The notes: generated by a model from the letters alone, not told the origin. DNA of 64,000 nucleotides from an uncultured Flavobacteriaceae bacterium (GCA_937136755.1 CAKZOR010000083.1:1-64000), one strand, 5' to 3'. Shown: positions 49,527-61,223, counted from the stretch's first letter. Made by a program: numbers and translations.

Positions 49527-50960
49527 ATGATTACACCGAGAATTAAAACCATTTTACAAGATGTAGCCCCATTGACCAACCTAACGGTTCAAGGATGGGT
49601 AAGAAGTTTTAGAAGCAACCGTTTTATTGCATTAAACGACGGATCTTGTTTGGAAAATTTACAATGTGTCATAGACTTTGACTCTTTATCAGAAGAGCTA
49701 TTAAAGAAAATCACTGTTGGGGCAGCATTAAAAATAACTGGTACACTTCAAGAAAGTGAAGGAAAAGGCCAGCGTGTGGAAATTCAAGCAACTGAAGTAG
49801 TTATTTTGGGGGTATCTGATCCAGAAACATATCCTATTCAGCCCAAAAAACACTCTCTTGAATTTTTAAGACAAAACGCACACCTCAGAGTAAGAACCAA
49901 CACATTTAGTGCTATTATGCGCGTTAGGTCTGCCCTGTCGTTTGCTGTACACCAATACTTTAGGAGCCAAGATTTTAACTACGTGCACACGCCTATTGTC
50001 ACTGGGTCAGATGCTGAAGGTGCAGGAGAAATGTTCCGCGTAAGTACCTTGGACGCGAAAAACCCACCTTTAGATGATAATGGTGCAATAGACTATCGTG
50101 AAGATTTCTTTGGGAAAGAAACAAATTTGACTGTTTCAGGACAACTAGAAGCTGAAACCTATGCTATGGCTCTAGGTAAAGTATATACTTTTGGGCCAAC
50201 TTTTAGAGCTGAAAATTCAAATACTTCTAGGCATTTAGCAGAATTTTGGATGATAGAACCAGAAATGGCTTTTTATGATTTAGATGCGAATATGGATCTG
50301 GCAGAAGACTTTATTCAAAATGTCATTCAATACGTTTTAACCCATTGCGAAGAAGACTTGGTGTTTTTAGAAAAAAGACTTTTAGAGGAAGAAAAACAAA
50401 AGCCTCAAAATGAACGCAGTGAAATGCCTCTGTTAGAAAAATTAAAATTTGTGGTAGACCAAAACTTTGTGAGATTGAGCTACACAGAGGCTATTGAGAT
50501 ACTTCAAAACAGCACCCCAAATAAGAAAAAGAAGTTCAAGTATCCCATTACAGGTTGGGGAGTAGATCTACAAAGTGAGCACGAAAGATTCTTGGTTGAA
50601 AAACACTTTAAGTGCCCTGTAATTTTATTCGATTACCCAGCAGACATTAAAGCCTTTTATATGCGTCTTAATGAGGACAAGAAAACCGTTAGAGCCATGG
50701 ATATTTTATTTCCTGGTATTGGGGAGATTGTGGGAGGTTCTCAAAGAGAAGAGCGCTTAGAGGTGCTAGAAGAGAGAATGACCTCTATGGGTGTTGACCA
50801 TAAAGAACTGTGGTGGTATAAAGACCTCAGAAAATACGGTTCAGCAGTACATTCAGGTTTCGGATTAGGATTTGAACGCCTAGTGTTATTTACAACAGGC
50901 ATGGGAAACATTAGAGATGTAATCCCCTTTCCAAGAACACCACAGAACGCAGAATTTTAA
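49527..50960 (+). CDS. asnS: Asparaginyl-tRNA synthetase
   Basis: [97 protein letters not shown]. Confidence 0.98.
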   Translation: MITPRIKTILQDVAPLTNLTVQGWVRSFRSNRFIALNDGSCLENLQCVIDFDSLSEELLKKITVGAALKITGTLQESEGKGQRVEIQATEVVILGVSDPETYPIQPKKHSLEFLRQNAHLRVRTNTFSAIMRVRSALSFAVHQYFRSQDFNYVHTPIVTGSDAEGAGEMFRVSTLDAKNPPLDDNGAIDYREDFFGKETNLTVSGQLEAETYAMALGKVYTFGPTFRAENSNTSRHLAEFWMIEPEMAFYDLDANMDLAEDFIQNVIQYVLTHCEEDLVFLEKRLLEEEKQKPQNERSEMPLLEKLKFVVDQNFVRLSYTEAIEILQNSTPNKKKKFKYPITGWGVDLQSEHERFLVEKHFKCPVILFDYPADIKAFYMRLNEDKKTVRAMDILFPGIGEIVGGSQREERLEVLEERMTSMGVDHKELWWYKDLRKYGSAVHSGFGLGFERLVLFTTGMGNIRDVIPFPRTPQNAEF

Positions 50961-51015
50961 AAAATTTCTCCATTACTTTTTTTGTAACTTAAGGTATTGA
51001 ATTCTACAGTAACTC

Positions 51016-52479
51016 ATGCTTAAACAATATCTTCAATATAAACTTTCTCAAAAGCTATCTCCACAACAGATTCAGCTCATGAAGCTCATCCAATTGCCTA
51101 CACAGGCATTTGAGCAACGCCTCAGACAAGAACTAGAAGATAATCCGGCCTTAGAACCAGGTAAAGAAATAGTAGAAGGTGCTGAAGATATCTATGAGGA
51201 CAATTACGAGGAAGATTTCAAAGAAGATAGTGAACACATAGAGGCAGAAGATATTAATATCGATGAATATCTAAGTGACGACGAAATCCCTGACTACAAA
51301 ACACAGTCTAACAATTACTCAGAAGACCAAGACGATAAGGTTATTCCTTATGCAGCTGCAACCACTTTCTACCAACACTTATTAGCCCAGCTACAACAAC
51401 AATTTATTCCAGAACAGGATTGGGCAATTGCAGAATTTTTGATTGGAAGTGTAGACGAAACAGGCTATATAAGAAGACCCCTACCAGACTTAGTAGACGA
51501 CCTCGCATTTACAGAAAATTTATATACAGATGAGCAACAAGTTAAAAAAGTGCTCAGAAATATACAACAATTAGATCCAGCTGGTGTGGGAGCAACAAGT
51601 TTACAAGAATGCTTGTTACTACAATTAGAAAGAAAGACTCCAACTAAGGCTGTCCAGTTAGCCCAAGAAATACTAGGACGCTCATTTGAGGCTTTTTCTA
51701 AGAAACATTACGACAAACTTATTGTAAAGCACAACCTTTCTGAAAACAACTTAAAAGAGGCTCTACTGGTGATAGAGAAGCTTAATCCAAAACCTGGAAG
51801 TGCTTTTTCAGATGGTGCAAAGATCATCTCACACATTGTGCCAGATTTTACTTTAAAAATAGTAGATGGTACCTTGGAACTTTTGCTCAATGGGAGAAAT
51901 GCTCCTGAGCTTCACGTCTCAAGATCCTACAACGACATGTTAGCAGGATACAAAGAAACCAAGCAAAAGACCCATGCTCAAAAAGAAACCGTTAGTTTCA
52001 TTAAGCAAAAATTAGATGCTGCAAAATGGTTTATTGAAGCGATTAAACAGCGTCAACAAACCCTTTACCTCACCATGAGAGCCATAGTAGACTTTCAAGA
52101 AGCCTATTTTTTAAGTGGTGATGAGCGAAAGCTCAAACCGATGATCTTAAAGGATATTGCAGATCTAATTGATATGGATATTTCTACAGTGTCTCGAGTG
52201 GCAAATAGTAAATACATAGACACTCCCTATGGAACTAAACTAGTGAAAAGCTACTTTTCAGAAGGCATGAAAAATGAAAAAGGAGAAGATGTTTCTACCC
52301 GAGAGATTAAAAAAATTGTAGAACAACTCATTCACAAAGAGGATAAGAAAAAACCCCTCACAGATGACAAGCTGGCTTTAATTCTCAAAGAAAAAGGCTA
52401 CCCTATTGCCAGGAGAACTGTCGCAAAATACCGAGAGCAATTAGACCTCCCTGTAGCCAGATTAAGGAAAGAAATCTAA
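51016..52479 (+). CDS. rpoN: RNA polymerase sigma-54 factor
   Basis: QKLSPQQIQLMKLIQLPTQAFEQRLRQELEDNPALE; C-terminal RpoN box-like ARRTVAKYREQL. Confidence 0.97.
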   Translation: MLKQYLQYKLSQKLSPQQIQLMKLIQLPTQAFEQRLRQELEDNPALEPGKEIVEGAEDIYEDNYEEDFKEDSEHIEAEDINIDEYLSDDEIPDYKTQSNNYSEDQDDKVIPYAAATTFYQHLLAQLQQQFIPEQDWAIAEFLIGSVDETGYIRRPLPDLVDDLAFTENLYTDEQQVKKVLRNIQQLDPAGVGATSLQECLLLQLERKTPTKAVQLAQEILGRSFEAFSKKHYDKLIVKHNLSENNLKEALLVIEKLNPKPGSAFSDGAKIISHIVPDFTLKIVDGTLELLLNGRNAPELHVSRSYNDMLAGYKETKQKTHAQKETVSFIKQKLDAAKWFIEAIKQRQQTLYLTMRAIVDFQEAYFLSGDERKLKPMILKDIADLIDMDISTVSRVANSKYIDTPYGTKLVKSYFSEGMKNEKGEDVSTREIKKIVEQLIHKEDKKKPLTDDKLALILKEKGYPIARRTVAKYREQLDLPVARLRKEI

Positions 52480-52490
52480 CACATAACCAT

Positions 52491-52525
52491 AAAAAAAAAG
52501 CCCGCACAATGTGCGGGCTTTTTTT
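52491..52525. terminator. Bidirectional terminator between convergent rpoN and the exbD gene
   Basis: AAAAAAAAAGCCCGCAC-AAT-GTGCGGGCTTTTTTT. Confidence 0.95.
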
Positions 52526-52541
52526 ATGAATTAGCTAACTG

Positions 52542-53024
52542 TTATTGTAAGTTTCTAAAAGCGTCCCCCTCGTAAGTGGTGTAATTCACTTTAAGTGCAT
52601 TTACTTTTCTGAGTTCTAACTTAATGTCAGATATAATACCCATATTGGCATTCTTATCTACTTTAAGCGCAGTAGTTAATACATTCTGTAGTTCTTGCGG
52701 CTTTTTAGCACGCTCAGATAAAATGTAATCTCCTACATCAGTGGCATTAGCAAACTTATCATTCAATTGAATTTTAGTTTCTGTTCCAAAAACTTTCTGG
52801 TACTCCTGAGTGGGTGCTCCAGCATAGATGTATATAATTCTGTCCTTTTTCTCTAACTTCTTAATCTCGTTAGCGTTTGGAAGAATATTATCTACTTTTA
52901 AAGAACTGTCTTTCATTACGGTTACCGTCATGAAAAAGAACAAAAGCATAAATACAATATCTGGTAAAGAAGCTGTAGATACCGCTGGTATATCACCGTC
53001 TTTCTTTTTACTAAACTTAGACAT
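52542..53024 (-). CDS. exbD: ExbD/TolR family biopolymer transport protein (second copy)
   Basis: DIPAVSTASLPDIVFMLLFFFMTVTVMKDSSLKV single N-terminal TM with conserved Asp. Confidence 0.88.
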   Translation of the reverse strand: MSKFSKKKDGDIPAVSTASLPDIVFMLLFFFMTVTVMKDSSLKVDNILPNANEIKKLEKKDRIIYIYAGAPTQEYQKVFGTETKIQLNDKFANATDVGDYILSERAKKPQELQNVLTTALKVDKNANMGIISDIKLELRKVNALKVNYTTYEGDAFRNLQ

Positions 53025-53047
53025 ATTTAATGTGTTTTGCTTTGTTA

Positions 53048-53668
53048 TTAATTATTTGACGTTTCCGCTTCAGAGAACTTCTGAGGAAATAAATCCTGAA
53101 TAGTCTTTACTTTCTCTTTCAGATCATCCTTTAAACTCGCAGGAGTTTCCGGGTTTAAGTAAGCCGCCTCCATATCAGTGAAGTCACGTCTGTATAAACG
53201 TTGTGCTTCTCTGTTTCTAAGGTCGTTATAAGCACCTACAATCTCGTTTTGAACCGTAATGTAAGTTCCATATGGGGTTTCTCTGTCGTTCTTTAAAGAT
53301 ATAATAGCCTTTGAAGGGTTATCTGAAGAAGATGTATTTCTTGCACCCTGACAATAGTTACAGTAGTCAGCAGTTCCAGAGGCAGCGCCTCCATTGTCTA
53401 GAAAAGCCATAGCTTTTTCTCTTAATTGAGATACTTCTAACAACTCTTCATCTGCAAATAACTGTCCGTTCTTATTGATAATTACTTCAAAGATATTTTT
53501 CTGTTTAATGACCACATCCGTTTCTGGCGGCTCAATAGGTGGCAACATTCTGTCCAAACCTGCATCTGTTTCAATAGTAGTTGTTACTAAGAAAAAGATC
53601 AGCAGCAAGAAAGCGATGTCTGCCATAGACCCGGCATTAACTTCTGGTGGTGCTCCTCTTTTTGGCAT
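53048..53668 (-). CDS. exbD: ExbD/TolR family biopolymer transport protein (first copy) with Cys-containing periplasmic insert
   Basis: APPEVNAGSMADIAFLLLIFFLVTTTIETDAGLDRMLPP; insert DYCNYCQGARNTSSSDNPSK. Confidence 0.9.
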   Translation of the reverse strand: MPKRGAPPEVNAGSMADIAFLLLIFFLVTTTIETDAGLDRMLPPIEPPETDVVIKQKNIFEVIINKNGQLFADEELLEVSQLREKAMAFLDNGGAASGTADYCNYCQGARNTSSSDNPSKAIISLKNDRETPYGTYITVQNEIVGAYNDLRNREAQRLYRRDFTDMEAAYLNPETPASLKDDLKEKVKTIQDLFPQKFSEAETSNN

Positions 53669-53679
53669 ACTTCAGTTAT

Positions 53680-54123
53680 TTATTTAGTGAAAAATCTCTT
53701 TATTCCTGGGATCACCATTAAAGCAACTGCTATAATAGTTAATAAGAAAAACATATTTAATCCCATACCAATGTTTTTTACTGTGCCTTCAGTGGTTGGA
53801 TTACCATTGTCTGCCATAGCAGTCAAATCAATATCCGTACCAGAAGCAGCAATGTAAGAAACAAGTACTAAGGCTAAAAAACCACCTATTGAAAATAAGG
53901 CTTTTTTAAGACTCTCTTTGGTTGAAAAAAGTTTTTTAAAGGCAAAGATGAAGCTAGAGACTACAGCTACCGCTAAAAGTAAGTAAGTAATCGTGAACAT
54001 CAACGACATTGCCGTACTGTTTACCGCTTCAGAAGCGGGTGCATCTGCGCTGGGCAATTGGAACCATAAAATAGCGCCAATCAGTCCAAAAACGGCCAAT
54101 GCAATTTTTAATATTTTGTGCAT
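53680..54123 (-). CDS. Uncharacterised 147-aa polytopic membrane protein between ExbB and ExbD
   Basis: Hydrophobic segments ILKIALAVFGLIGAILWF, MFTITYLLLAVAVVSSFIFAF, ALFSIGGFLALVLVSYIAA, MFFLLTIIAVALMVIPGI; co-directional within the cluster. Confidence 0.85.
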   Translation of the reverse strand: MHKILKIALAVFGLIGAILWFQLPSADAPASEAVNSTAMSLMFTITYLLLAVAVVSSFIFAFKKLFSTKESLKKALFSIGGFLALVLVSYIAASGTDIDLTAMADNGNPTTEGTVKNIGMGLNMFFLLTIIAVALMVIPGIKRFFTK

Positions 54124-54148
54124 AATATTGCGTATTTAATGGTTCTTA

Positions 54149-54877
54149 TTATTTTTTGTGGTCTACCAGCATATCAATTAATGCGATAGAAGAATCTTCC
54201 ATATCATTTACAATACCATCGATCTTAGCAATAATGTAGTTGTAAAAAATCTGTAAGATAATAGCCGTAATAAGACCAAATACAGTAGTTAAAAGTGCTA
54301 CCTGAATATCACCTGCAATAAGAGAGGCACTCAAGTTACCAACTGCTGCAATTTTCTGGAAGGCCTGGATCATACCAATTACCGTACCCATGAAACCAAG
54401 CATTGGTGCAATAGCGATAAATAAAGACAACCAGGAAACATTTTTCTCTAATTGACCCATTTGAACACCACCGTATGCAACAACTGCTTTCTCAGCAGAC
54501 TCAACACTTTCACCAGCTCTGTCTAATCCTTGGTAAAAAATAGAAGCAACAGGTCCTTTTGTGTCTCTACATAATTCTTTAGCAGCGTTTACACCGCCAG
54601 ATTTTAAAGCTTCTTCAACAGCTTCTTTTAATTTTGTTGTATTTGTTGTAGCCAAGTTTAAAAAGATAATTCTTTCAATTGCTACAGCCAATCCTAAGAT
54701 TAAACAAAGCAATACAATCCCCATGAAGGATGCACCCCCTTGGATAAATTGTTCTTTAAGAACTTGAGTGAAACCTTTTTCGGCAGCAGCTTCCTGAACT
54801 AGTGTTACTGCACTTGCTGTACTTGTACTTAATACAAATAACCCAGACATGGCTAGGATAGAGAATGATCTTTTCAT
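54149..54877 (-). CDS. exbB: MotA/TolQ/ExbB proton channel family protein
   Basis: WLSLFIAIAPMLGFMGTVIGMIQAFQKIAAVGNLSASLIAGDIQVALLTTVFGLITAI. Confidence 0.94.
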   Translation of the reverse strand: MKRSFSILAMSGLFVLSTSTASAVTLVQEAAAEKGFTQVLKEQFIQGGASFMGIVLLCLILGLAVAIERIIFLNLATTNTTKLKEAVEEALKSGGVNAAKELCRDTKGPVASIFYQGLDRAGESVESAEKAVVAYGGVQMGQLEKNVSWLSLFIAIAPMLGFMGTVIGMIQAFQKIAAVGNLSASLIAGDIQVALLTTVFGLITAIILQIFYNYIIAKIDGIVNDMEDSSIALIDMLVDHKK

Positions 54878-54956
54878 TTTTTAAAAACTTAAATTTAGTT
54901 AGTTAATGGGTTAAAGATAAAAAAATTTTGTAATTATTGAACGTAAAACTTCAAAG

Positions 54957-55044
54957 CAGAGAGGAAGGGATTCGAACCCTCGATACACTTTTGGTGTATA
55001 CACGCTTTCCAGGCGTGCGCCTTCGACCGCTCGGCCACCTCTCT
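54957..55044 (-). tRNA. tRNA-Ser(GGA)
   Basis: Minus strand: AGAGAGG...CCTCTCT acceptor, anticodon arm CACGC-CTGGAAA-GCGTG (anticodon GGA), long variable arm TATACACCAAAAGTGTAT, T arm GAGGG-TTCGAAT-CCCTT. Confidence 0.96.
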
Positions 55045-55109
55045 ATTGATGTTTTAGGCAGGGCAAATAACAAAAAAAATGCTAATTAATGAAATTCTAA
55101 TCGTTAATT

Positions 55110-56135
55110 TTATTGCATTTCTCCCCTTAAAGAAGTTTCAAATATGGTCTTAAAAGTTCCTTTAGAAACACCACTCCCAAGCAGATACATGAGCTTGGCC
55201 AAAGCAGCTTCTGTGCTAATATCCTTACCGTTAAGTAGTTGTATTTTTTCCAATCCTTTACTGGCCTCATAATGTCCCATTAAAACACTGCCTCCAGAGC
55301 ACTGTGTTACATTAACAATAATCAAGTCATTTTGAATAGCCTCAGATAAAATTGCTATAAACCAAGGTGCCGTTGGAGCATTTCCAGCCCCATAAGTTTC
55401 CAAAACAACGGCTTTTAAGCCTTCTGAAAACAAAACAGACCGCATAAAAGAGGGGGAAATACCAGGAAATAGTTTCAAAACCCCTACACTCTGGTCCATT
55501 TTTTTATGGAATTTTGGCTGTTTTCCTTTTTGGGGCTTCAAAAGTAATGACTTAGACACCTCTAAAGAAACGCCAGACTGAGCTAAAGGAGCGTAATTTA
55601 AAGACTCAAACGCCTCAAAATGCGCTGCATTAATTTTTGTGGTTCTGTTGCCACGGTATAGCTTATATTCAAAATAAAGGCCTACCTCCTGTATCACTGG
55701 TTGTCCATTTTCTTTTAGCGCAGCCAATTGAATGGAGGTGATTAAATTTTCTTTGGCATCTGTTCTTAAATCTCCAATGGGCAACTGGGATCCTGTAAAA
55801 ATAACTGGTTTAGAAAGATTCTCACACATAAAACTCAGCGCCGCAGCACTATAACTCATGGTGTCACTCCCGTGAAGGATCACAAAACCATCAAATGACT
55901 CATATTGGGTTTCGATCATATCTACCATAGTAACCCACAAACTTGGATCAATATCACTAGAGTCTATAGGCGTTTCAAACGAAATGCATTCCGTATCACA
56001 ATCGAGCAGTTTTAGTTCTGGGATTTGCTCCGCTATAGCGTCAAAGTTAAAGGCTTTTAAGGTACCTGTTTCCGGATGTTTTACCATCCCTATAGTACCA
56101 CCGGTATACAGAAGAAGTATTTTTGATCTGGCCAT
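55110..56135 (-). CDS. ansA: Type I L-asparaginase
   Basis: ILLLYTGGTIGMVKHPETG; DGFVILHGSDTMSYSAAALSFM; VIFTGSQLPIGDLRTDAKENLITSIQLA. Confidence 0.95.
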   Translation of the reverse strand: MARSKILLLYTGGTIGMVKHPETGTLKAFNFDAIAEQIPELKLLDCDTECISFETPIDSSDIDPSLWVTMVDMIETQYESFDGFVILHGSDTMSYSAAALSFMCENLSKPVIFTGSQLPIGDLRTDAKENLITSIQLAALKENGQPVIQEVGLYFEYKLYRGNRTTKINAAHFEAFESLNYAPLAQSGVSLEVSKSLLLKPQKGKQPKFHKKMDQSVGVLKLFPGISPSFMRSVLFSEGLKAVVLETYGAGNAPTAPWFIAILSEAIQNDLIIVNVTQCSGGSVLMGHYEASKGLEKIQLLNGKDISTEAALAKLMYLLGSGVSKGTFKTIFETSLRGEMQ

Positions 56136-56245
56136 AAAGAAATAGAGTACTTAGTGAAGCTTATTACAATATTAAAGCACAACATTACGCAATATAAAGG
56201 ACATTCAAAAAACAATATTTTAAAGTAAGACCGCCTCCTTAAGTC

Positions 56246-57013
56246 TTAGACCCCAAATACAGCCCTTGAATTTTCGGTAGTAATGGCTGCAATGTCCTCA
56301 AGAGATTTTCCAGTGAGAAACGCTAATTTTTCTGCCACCAAAGGAAGGTAGGCAGACGTATTTCTCTTCCCTCTGTAAGGCACTGGTGCCAGGTAAGGGG
56401 CATCGGTTTCTAAAACCAAATGAGACAAGTCAATCTGATCTATAAAACGATCCAAACCACCATTTTTAAAAGTGAGCACCCCGCCTATCCCAAGTTTCAT
56501 CCCGAGAGATATGGCCCTATTGGCCTGAGATAAGTCTCCAGTAAAACAGTGAAAAATCCCTCTCAATAATGGGCCTTTATGCGACTCCAATACCTCAAAA
56601 ACGGCATCAAAAGCATCTCTACAATGAATAACGATAGGAAGCCGACGCTTTTTAGCCCACTCTATTTGCAAGTGAAAGGCCTCTTGCTGCTGCTTTAAAA
56701 AAGTCTTGTCCCAGTAAAGATCCATTCCTATTTCTCCCACGGCAACTGCTTGGGCCTCATCCAAAAAAGACTCTAGCACTGCTAGCTCTTCTCGAAAATT
56801 TTCTTTGACATGGGTGGGATGAAGACCACTCATCAAAAACATATTCAACGGAAAAGCGTTTTTTAATTCCCGCATATCAGACAGATATGTACTGTCTATG
56901 GCAGGAAGAAAAAAACGCTCTACGCCGTTATTAATTGCTTCTTGAACTACCTCATCCCTGTCTTCAGCAAAAGATTCACTGTACAAATGGGTATGGGTGT
57001 CCGTGAATACCAC
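56246..57013 (-). CDS. TatD family DNase/hydrolase (GTG start overlapping the sucB stop)
   Basis: FTDTHTHLYSESFAEDRDEVVQEAI; AVGEIGMDLYWDKTFLKQQQEAFHLQIEWAKKRRLPIVIHCRDAFD; LVLETDAPYLAPVPYRGKRN. Confidence 0.95.
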   Translation of the reverse strand: MVFTDTHTHLYSESFAEDRDEVVQEAINNGVERFFLPAIDSTYLSDMRELKNAFPLNMFLMSGLHPTHVKENFREELAVLESFLDEAQAVAVGEIGMDLYWDKTFLKQQQEAFHLQIEWAKKRRLPIVIHCRDAFDAVFEVLESHKGPLLRGIFHCFTGDLSQANRAISLGMKLGIGGVLTFKNGGLDRFIDQIDLSHLVLETDAPYLAPVPYRGKRNTSAYLPLVAEKLAFLTGKSLEDIAAITTENSRAVFGV

Positions 57014-58242
57014 TATAGTTCTAAGGCTTTCTTTTGATCACCGTCCATTAAGAAAGTCGTTGGATCTTCCAAGGCTTCTTTAACAGCCACCAAGAAACCT
57101 ACAGACTCTTTCCCATCAATGATTCTGTGGTCATATGAAAGGGCTACATACATAATAGGTGCTACTACAATTTCTCCGTTTTTCACAACAGGACGCTCCA
57201 CAATATTGTGCATTCCTAAAATAGCAGACTGAGGAGGGTTAATAATTGGAGTAGACAACATAGAGCCAAACACGCCACCATTGGTTATGGTAAAGGTTCC
57301 GCCAGTCATTTCGTCTACCGTAATTTCTCCGTCACGAGCGCGAATAGCCAAACGTTTTACCTCTGCCTCTACGCCTCTAAAACTCAAGTTTTCTGCGTTT
57401 CTAATCACAGGAACCATTAAACCTTTTGGTCCAGATACAGCAATAGAAATATCACAGAAATCATAAGTGACCATCTCTTTTTCATCGATCATAGAATTTA
57501 CCGCTGGGTAAAGTTCTAAGGCACGAATAACAGCTTTTGTAAAGAATGACATGAACCCAAGACCTACACCATGCTTTTCTGTAAAAGCTTCCTTATACTG
57601 TTTTCGCAAGGCAAAAATGGGCCCCATATCTACCTCATTAAAGGTAGTAAGCATAGCTGTTTCGTTCTTGGCAGACACCAAACGCTCTGCTACTTTTCTT
57701 CTCAACATAGACAACTTACTTCTAGTAGTGCCTCTTGCTCCACCAGTAGAATTTGTCCCCATGGAAGGCACTGCTTTTACAGCGTCTTCTTTGGTTACCC
57801 TACCGTCTTTTCCTGTCCCCACAATCTCAGCGGCAGATATGCCTTTTTCTGCTAATATTTTTTTAGCAGCTGGAGAAGCAGTTCCTGTGGCATAGCTAGT
57901 GGTGGCTGCAGGCGCCTCTTTAACAGGAGCTGGCGCAGCAGCCTTAGGAGCGGCCTCTGGTGCCTCTTCAATAGCCTTGGCTGGACTGTCTCCCTCTGGC
58001 TTCACAGCCGACGTATCTATTAAACAAACCACAGCACCCACGGCAACAGCGTCACCTTCTTCTGCCTTAAGGGTAATTATACCACTCATTTCAGCAGGTA
58101 ATTCCAATGTTGCCTTGTCTGAGTCTACCTCTGCAATGGCTTGGTCTTTTTCTACATAATCACCATCTTGAACCAACCAAGTGGCAATTTCTACTTCTGT
58201 GATGGACTCCCCTGGAGAGGGCACTTTCATTTCTAAAATCAT
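57013..58242 (-). CDS. sucB: 2-oxoglutarate dehydrogenase E2, dihydrolipoyllysine succinyltransferase
   Basis: Lipoyl domain [16 protein letters not shown]; catalytic [30 protein letters not shown]. Confidence 0.97.
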   Translation of the reverse strand: MILEMKVPSPGESITEVEIATWLVQDGDYVEKDQAIAEVDSDKATLELPAEMSGIITLKAEEGDAVAVGAVVCLIDTSAVKPEGDSPAKAIEEAPEAAPKAAAPAPVKEAPAATTSYATGTASPAAKKILAEKGISAAEIVGTGKDGRVTKEDAVKAVPSMGTNSTGGARGTTRSKLSMLRRKVAERLVSAKNETAMLTTFNEVDMGPIFALRKQYKEAFTEKHGVGLGFMSFFTKAVIRALELYPAVNSMIDEKEMVTYDFCDISIAVSGPKGLMVPVIRNAENLSFRGVEAEVKRLAIRARDGEITVDEMTGGTFTITNGGVFGSMLSTPIINPPQSAILGMHNIVERPVVKNGEIVVAPIMYVALSYDHRIIDGKESVGFLVAVKEALEDPTTFLMDGDQKKALEL

Positions 58243-58273
58243 CGTGTATAATTTATGAGATCTCTTTAATTTA

Positions 58274-61045
58274 TTATCTAATCATATTGTCTTTGGAAGC
58301 ATCGAATACATAATCAATGACTTCTTGGTGCCTCCTTTTGGAACGCACCGCACTTCCCGCTGCTGGAGAAGCGTAAAAACGCCTAGAAGCTACTCTAAAT
58401 TTAGAGGCCATTGGCAAATGCATCAGCAGGTGACTCCATGCCCCCATGTTTCTAGGCTCTTCTTGAGCCCATACAATGTCTTTTGCATTTTTATATTGGT
58501 CTAATTGTGCCTGAATTTGATCTACGGCTAAAGGAAACAGTTGCTCTATTCTCACCAAGGCTACATCTTCTCTTTGAAGGTTTTCTCTTGCCTCCAATAA
58601 ATCATAGTAGAATTTACCCGTACAAAAAACCAATGTTTTAACCTGGTTCTTTACCGCTGTTGCGTCTCCTATAACTTCTTGAAAATGACCATTTGCAAAA
58701 TCTTCCACTCCGGAAACTGCCTTTGGGTGCCTCAATAAACTCTTAGGTGTAAACACCACTAGAGGTTTTCTATAAGTGGCTTTCAATTGCCTTCTCAACA
58801 AATGAAACATATTGGCTGGTGTAGTACAGTCTGCTATAAACATATTGTCTTTGGCACACATTTGCAAATACCTTTCCATTCTGGCGGAAGAGTGCTCTGC
58901 TCCTTGCCCCTCATATCCATGAGGCAATAACATGACCAAACCGTTTTGCAATTTCCACTTGTCTTCTGCGGCAGAAATATATTGGTCAATCATAATTTGG
59001 GCCCCATTACTGAAATCTCCAAATTGCGCTTCCCAAATGGTTAATGTGTTGGGGCTTGCCATAGCATAGCCATAATCAAAACCTACTACTCCGTACTCCG
59101 ACAGTAAGGAGTTAAAAATATGTAATTTGCCTTGCTGGTCATTTAACTGATTTAAAAGCAATACTTCTTCTTCACTCGCCTCAACTTTCAATACTGCATG
59201 TCTGTGAGAAAAAGTCCCTCGCTCTACATCTTGACCAGAAATTCTCACATCAAATCCTTCTTCTAAAAGTGATCCATATGCCAAGAGTTCTCCCATGGCC
59301 CAATCCAGGGTATTGTTTTCGAAAAACATCTTACGCCTATCTTCAATGAGCTTGTCTATCTTTCTCAAGAATTTCTTGTCAGATGGCAAGGTGGTAATGA
59401 CCTTCGCAATAGCTGTAAGCTTATCTGCTGGGTATGCCGTGGCTACTTTTAAAGCCATGGTGTCTTCTTGAGCAGGAGCCAAGCCTTTCCATGCCTCAGA
59501 CATGAATGGTGTAATGACGGTTTTATCTTCTTTTCTGGAGTCTTCTAAATCTACTTCTAAACTGTCTTTATAAGCCTGTTCTAAACCTTTGACAAAATCT
59601 GGTGTAATAACCCCTTCTTCTAGGAGTCTTGCCGTGTAAATTTCTTTAGGGTTTTGGTGTTTGGCAATAGCCTTATACAATTTAGGCTGTGTAAATCTTG
59701 GTTCATCTCCTTCGTTATGACCGTATTTCCTGTAACCCAATAGGTCTATAAAAACATCTCTTTGAAACCTCATGCGGTATTCTAAAGCAAATAATGCAGC
59801 GTGAACTACTGCTTCTACGTCGTCTGCATTTACATGAAGCACTGGACTCAAAGTCACTTTACCTACATCTGTGCAATAGGTAGAAGATCTCGCATCTAAA
59901 TAGTTGGTGGTAAAACCAATCTGATTATTTACTACAATATGTATGGTTCCATTGGTTTTATAACCGTCTAACTGGGCCATTTGTACCACTTCATACACCA
60001 GACCTTGACCAGCTATAGCGGCATCTCCATGCAATACTATAGGCAGTACTTTAGAAAAGTCATCTGGGTATAGATTATCTTGTTTGGCTCGAGCAATACC
60101 CTCAACCACGGCACCTACCGTTTCTAGGTGGGATGGGTTGGGCGCAATATTCATCACTATTTTGTTGCCGTTGTCTGACATTCTATCAGAGGTCCATCCT
60201 AAGTGATATTTTACGTCTCCGTCAAAAACTACCTGCTCGTAATCTTTACCGTCAAACTCACTAAAAATATCTTTTGCAGACTTTCCAAAAATATTTGTCA
60301 ACACGTTTAAACGTCCCCTATGGGCCATTCCCATAACAAACTCAGCAACCCCTTTGGCTGCAGCAGCTTCTACAATGGCGTCTAAAGCTGGAATTAAAGA
60401 TTCATTTCCCTCTAAAGAGAAACGCTTCTGACCAACGTATTTGGTATGTAAAAAACTTTCAAAACTCACTGCTTGAGTAAGCTTTTTAAGAATATGTTTT
60501 TTCTGATCTATTGAAAAAGACGGGTGATTGTCATTGACATTCAACCAGTTCTGTATCCATGCAACACGCTCAGGATTTCTAATGTACATGTACTCTACTC
60601 CAATAGCGTCACAATAAATGCGTTTTAAGTGTGCCACAATGTCTGTAAGCGAAGCAGCACCAATACCAATAATTTCCCCTGCAGAAAAAACGGTATTTAA
60701 ATCTGCTTCAGTCAGTCCAAAGTTTTCTAAATCCAATGTTGGACTGTATTTTCTTCGCTCTCTAACCGGGTTGGTTTCCGTGAATAAATGCCCCCTGCTT
60801 CTGTAACCATCAATCAATCTAATGACTTGAAATTCTTTCTGCATGCTTTCTGGCATTTCAGAAATGTCGGCAGTGGAAACAACGGCTTCTTCATTAAAAA
60901 AACCATGGGATTCTGAACCAAAGTCGTAGCCTTGAAAAAAAGCACGCCATGAAGGTTCAACACTGTCTGGGTTTTTTAAATATTTATCGTAAAGATCCGC
61001 AAAGAATGAAGTATGTGCGGCGTTTAAAAAGGAATATGGATCCAT
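58274..61045 (-). CDS. sucA: 2-oxoglutarate dehydrogenase E1
   Basis: [66 protein letters not shown]. Confidence 0.98.
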   Translation of the reverse strand: MDPYSFLNAAHTSFFADLYDKYLKNPDSVEPSWRAFFQGYDFGSESHGFFNEEAVVSTADISEMPESMQKEFQVIRLIDGYRSRGHLFTETNPVRERRKYSPTLDLENFGLTEADLNTVFSAGEIIGIGAASLTDIVAHLKRIYCDAIGVEYMYIRNPERVAWIQNWLNVNDNHPSFSIDQKKHILKKLTQAVSFESFLHTKYVGQKRFSLEGNESLIPALDAIVEAAAAKGVAEFVMGMAHRGRLNVLTNIFGKSAKDIFSEFDGKDYEQVVFDGDVKYHLGWTSDRMSDNGNKIVMNIAPNPSHLETVGAVVEGIARAKQDNLYPDDFSKVLPIVLHGDAAIAGQGLVYEVVQMAQLDGYKTNGTIHIVVNNQIGFTTNYLDARSSTYCTDVGKVTLSPVLHVNADDVEAVVHAALFALEYRMRFQRDVFIDLLGYRKYGHNEGDEPRFTQPKLYKAIAKHQNPKEIYTARLLEEGVITPDFVKGLEQAYKDSLEVDLEDSRKEDKTVITPFMSEAWKGLAPAQEDTMALKVATAYPADKLTAIAKVITTLPSDKKFLRKIDKLIEDRRKMFFENNTLDWAMGELLAYGSLLEEGFDVRISGQDVERGTFSHRHAVLKVEASEEEVLLLNQLNDQQGKLHIFNSLLSEYGVVGFDYGYAMASPNTLTIWEAQFGDFSNGAQIMIDQYISAAEDKWKLQNGLVMLLPHGYEGQGAEHSSARMERYLQMCAKDNMFIADCTTPANMFHLLRRQLKATYRKPLVVFTPKSLLRHPKAVSGVEDFANGHFQEVIGDATAVKNQVKTLVFCTGKFYYDLLEARENLQREDVALVRIEQLFPLAVDQIQAQLDQYKNAKDIVWAQEEPRNMGAWSHLLMHLPMASKFRVASRRFYASPAAGSAVRSKRRHQEVIDYVFDASKDNMIR

Positions 61046-61223
61046 CTATAAATTGGAATATGGGTCTTTTACACAAAATTTATTCAAAAATACAACATTT
61101 GCCTAATTTGAGCCTTGGGTTTTACTCATAATTACAAAAAAATACGAAAACGTTGTATAAAATTATCATTCCTTAAAAAAAACCCTATAAAGTATTACTT
61201 TTCAATACTTTAATGCCTTAAAA

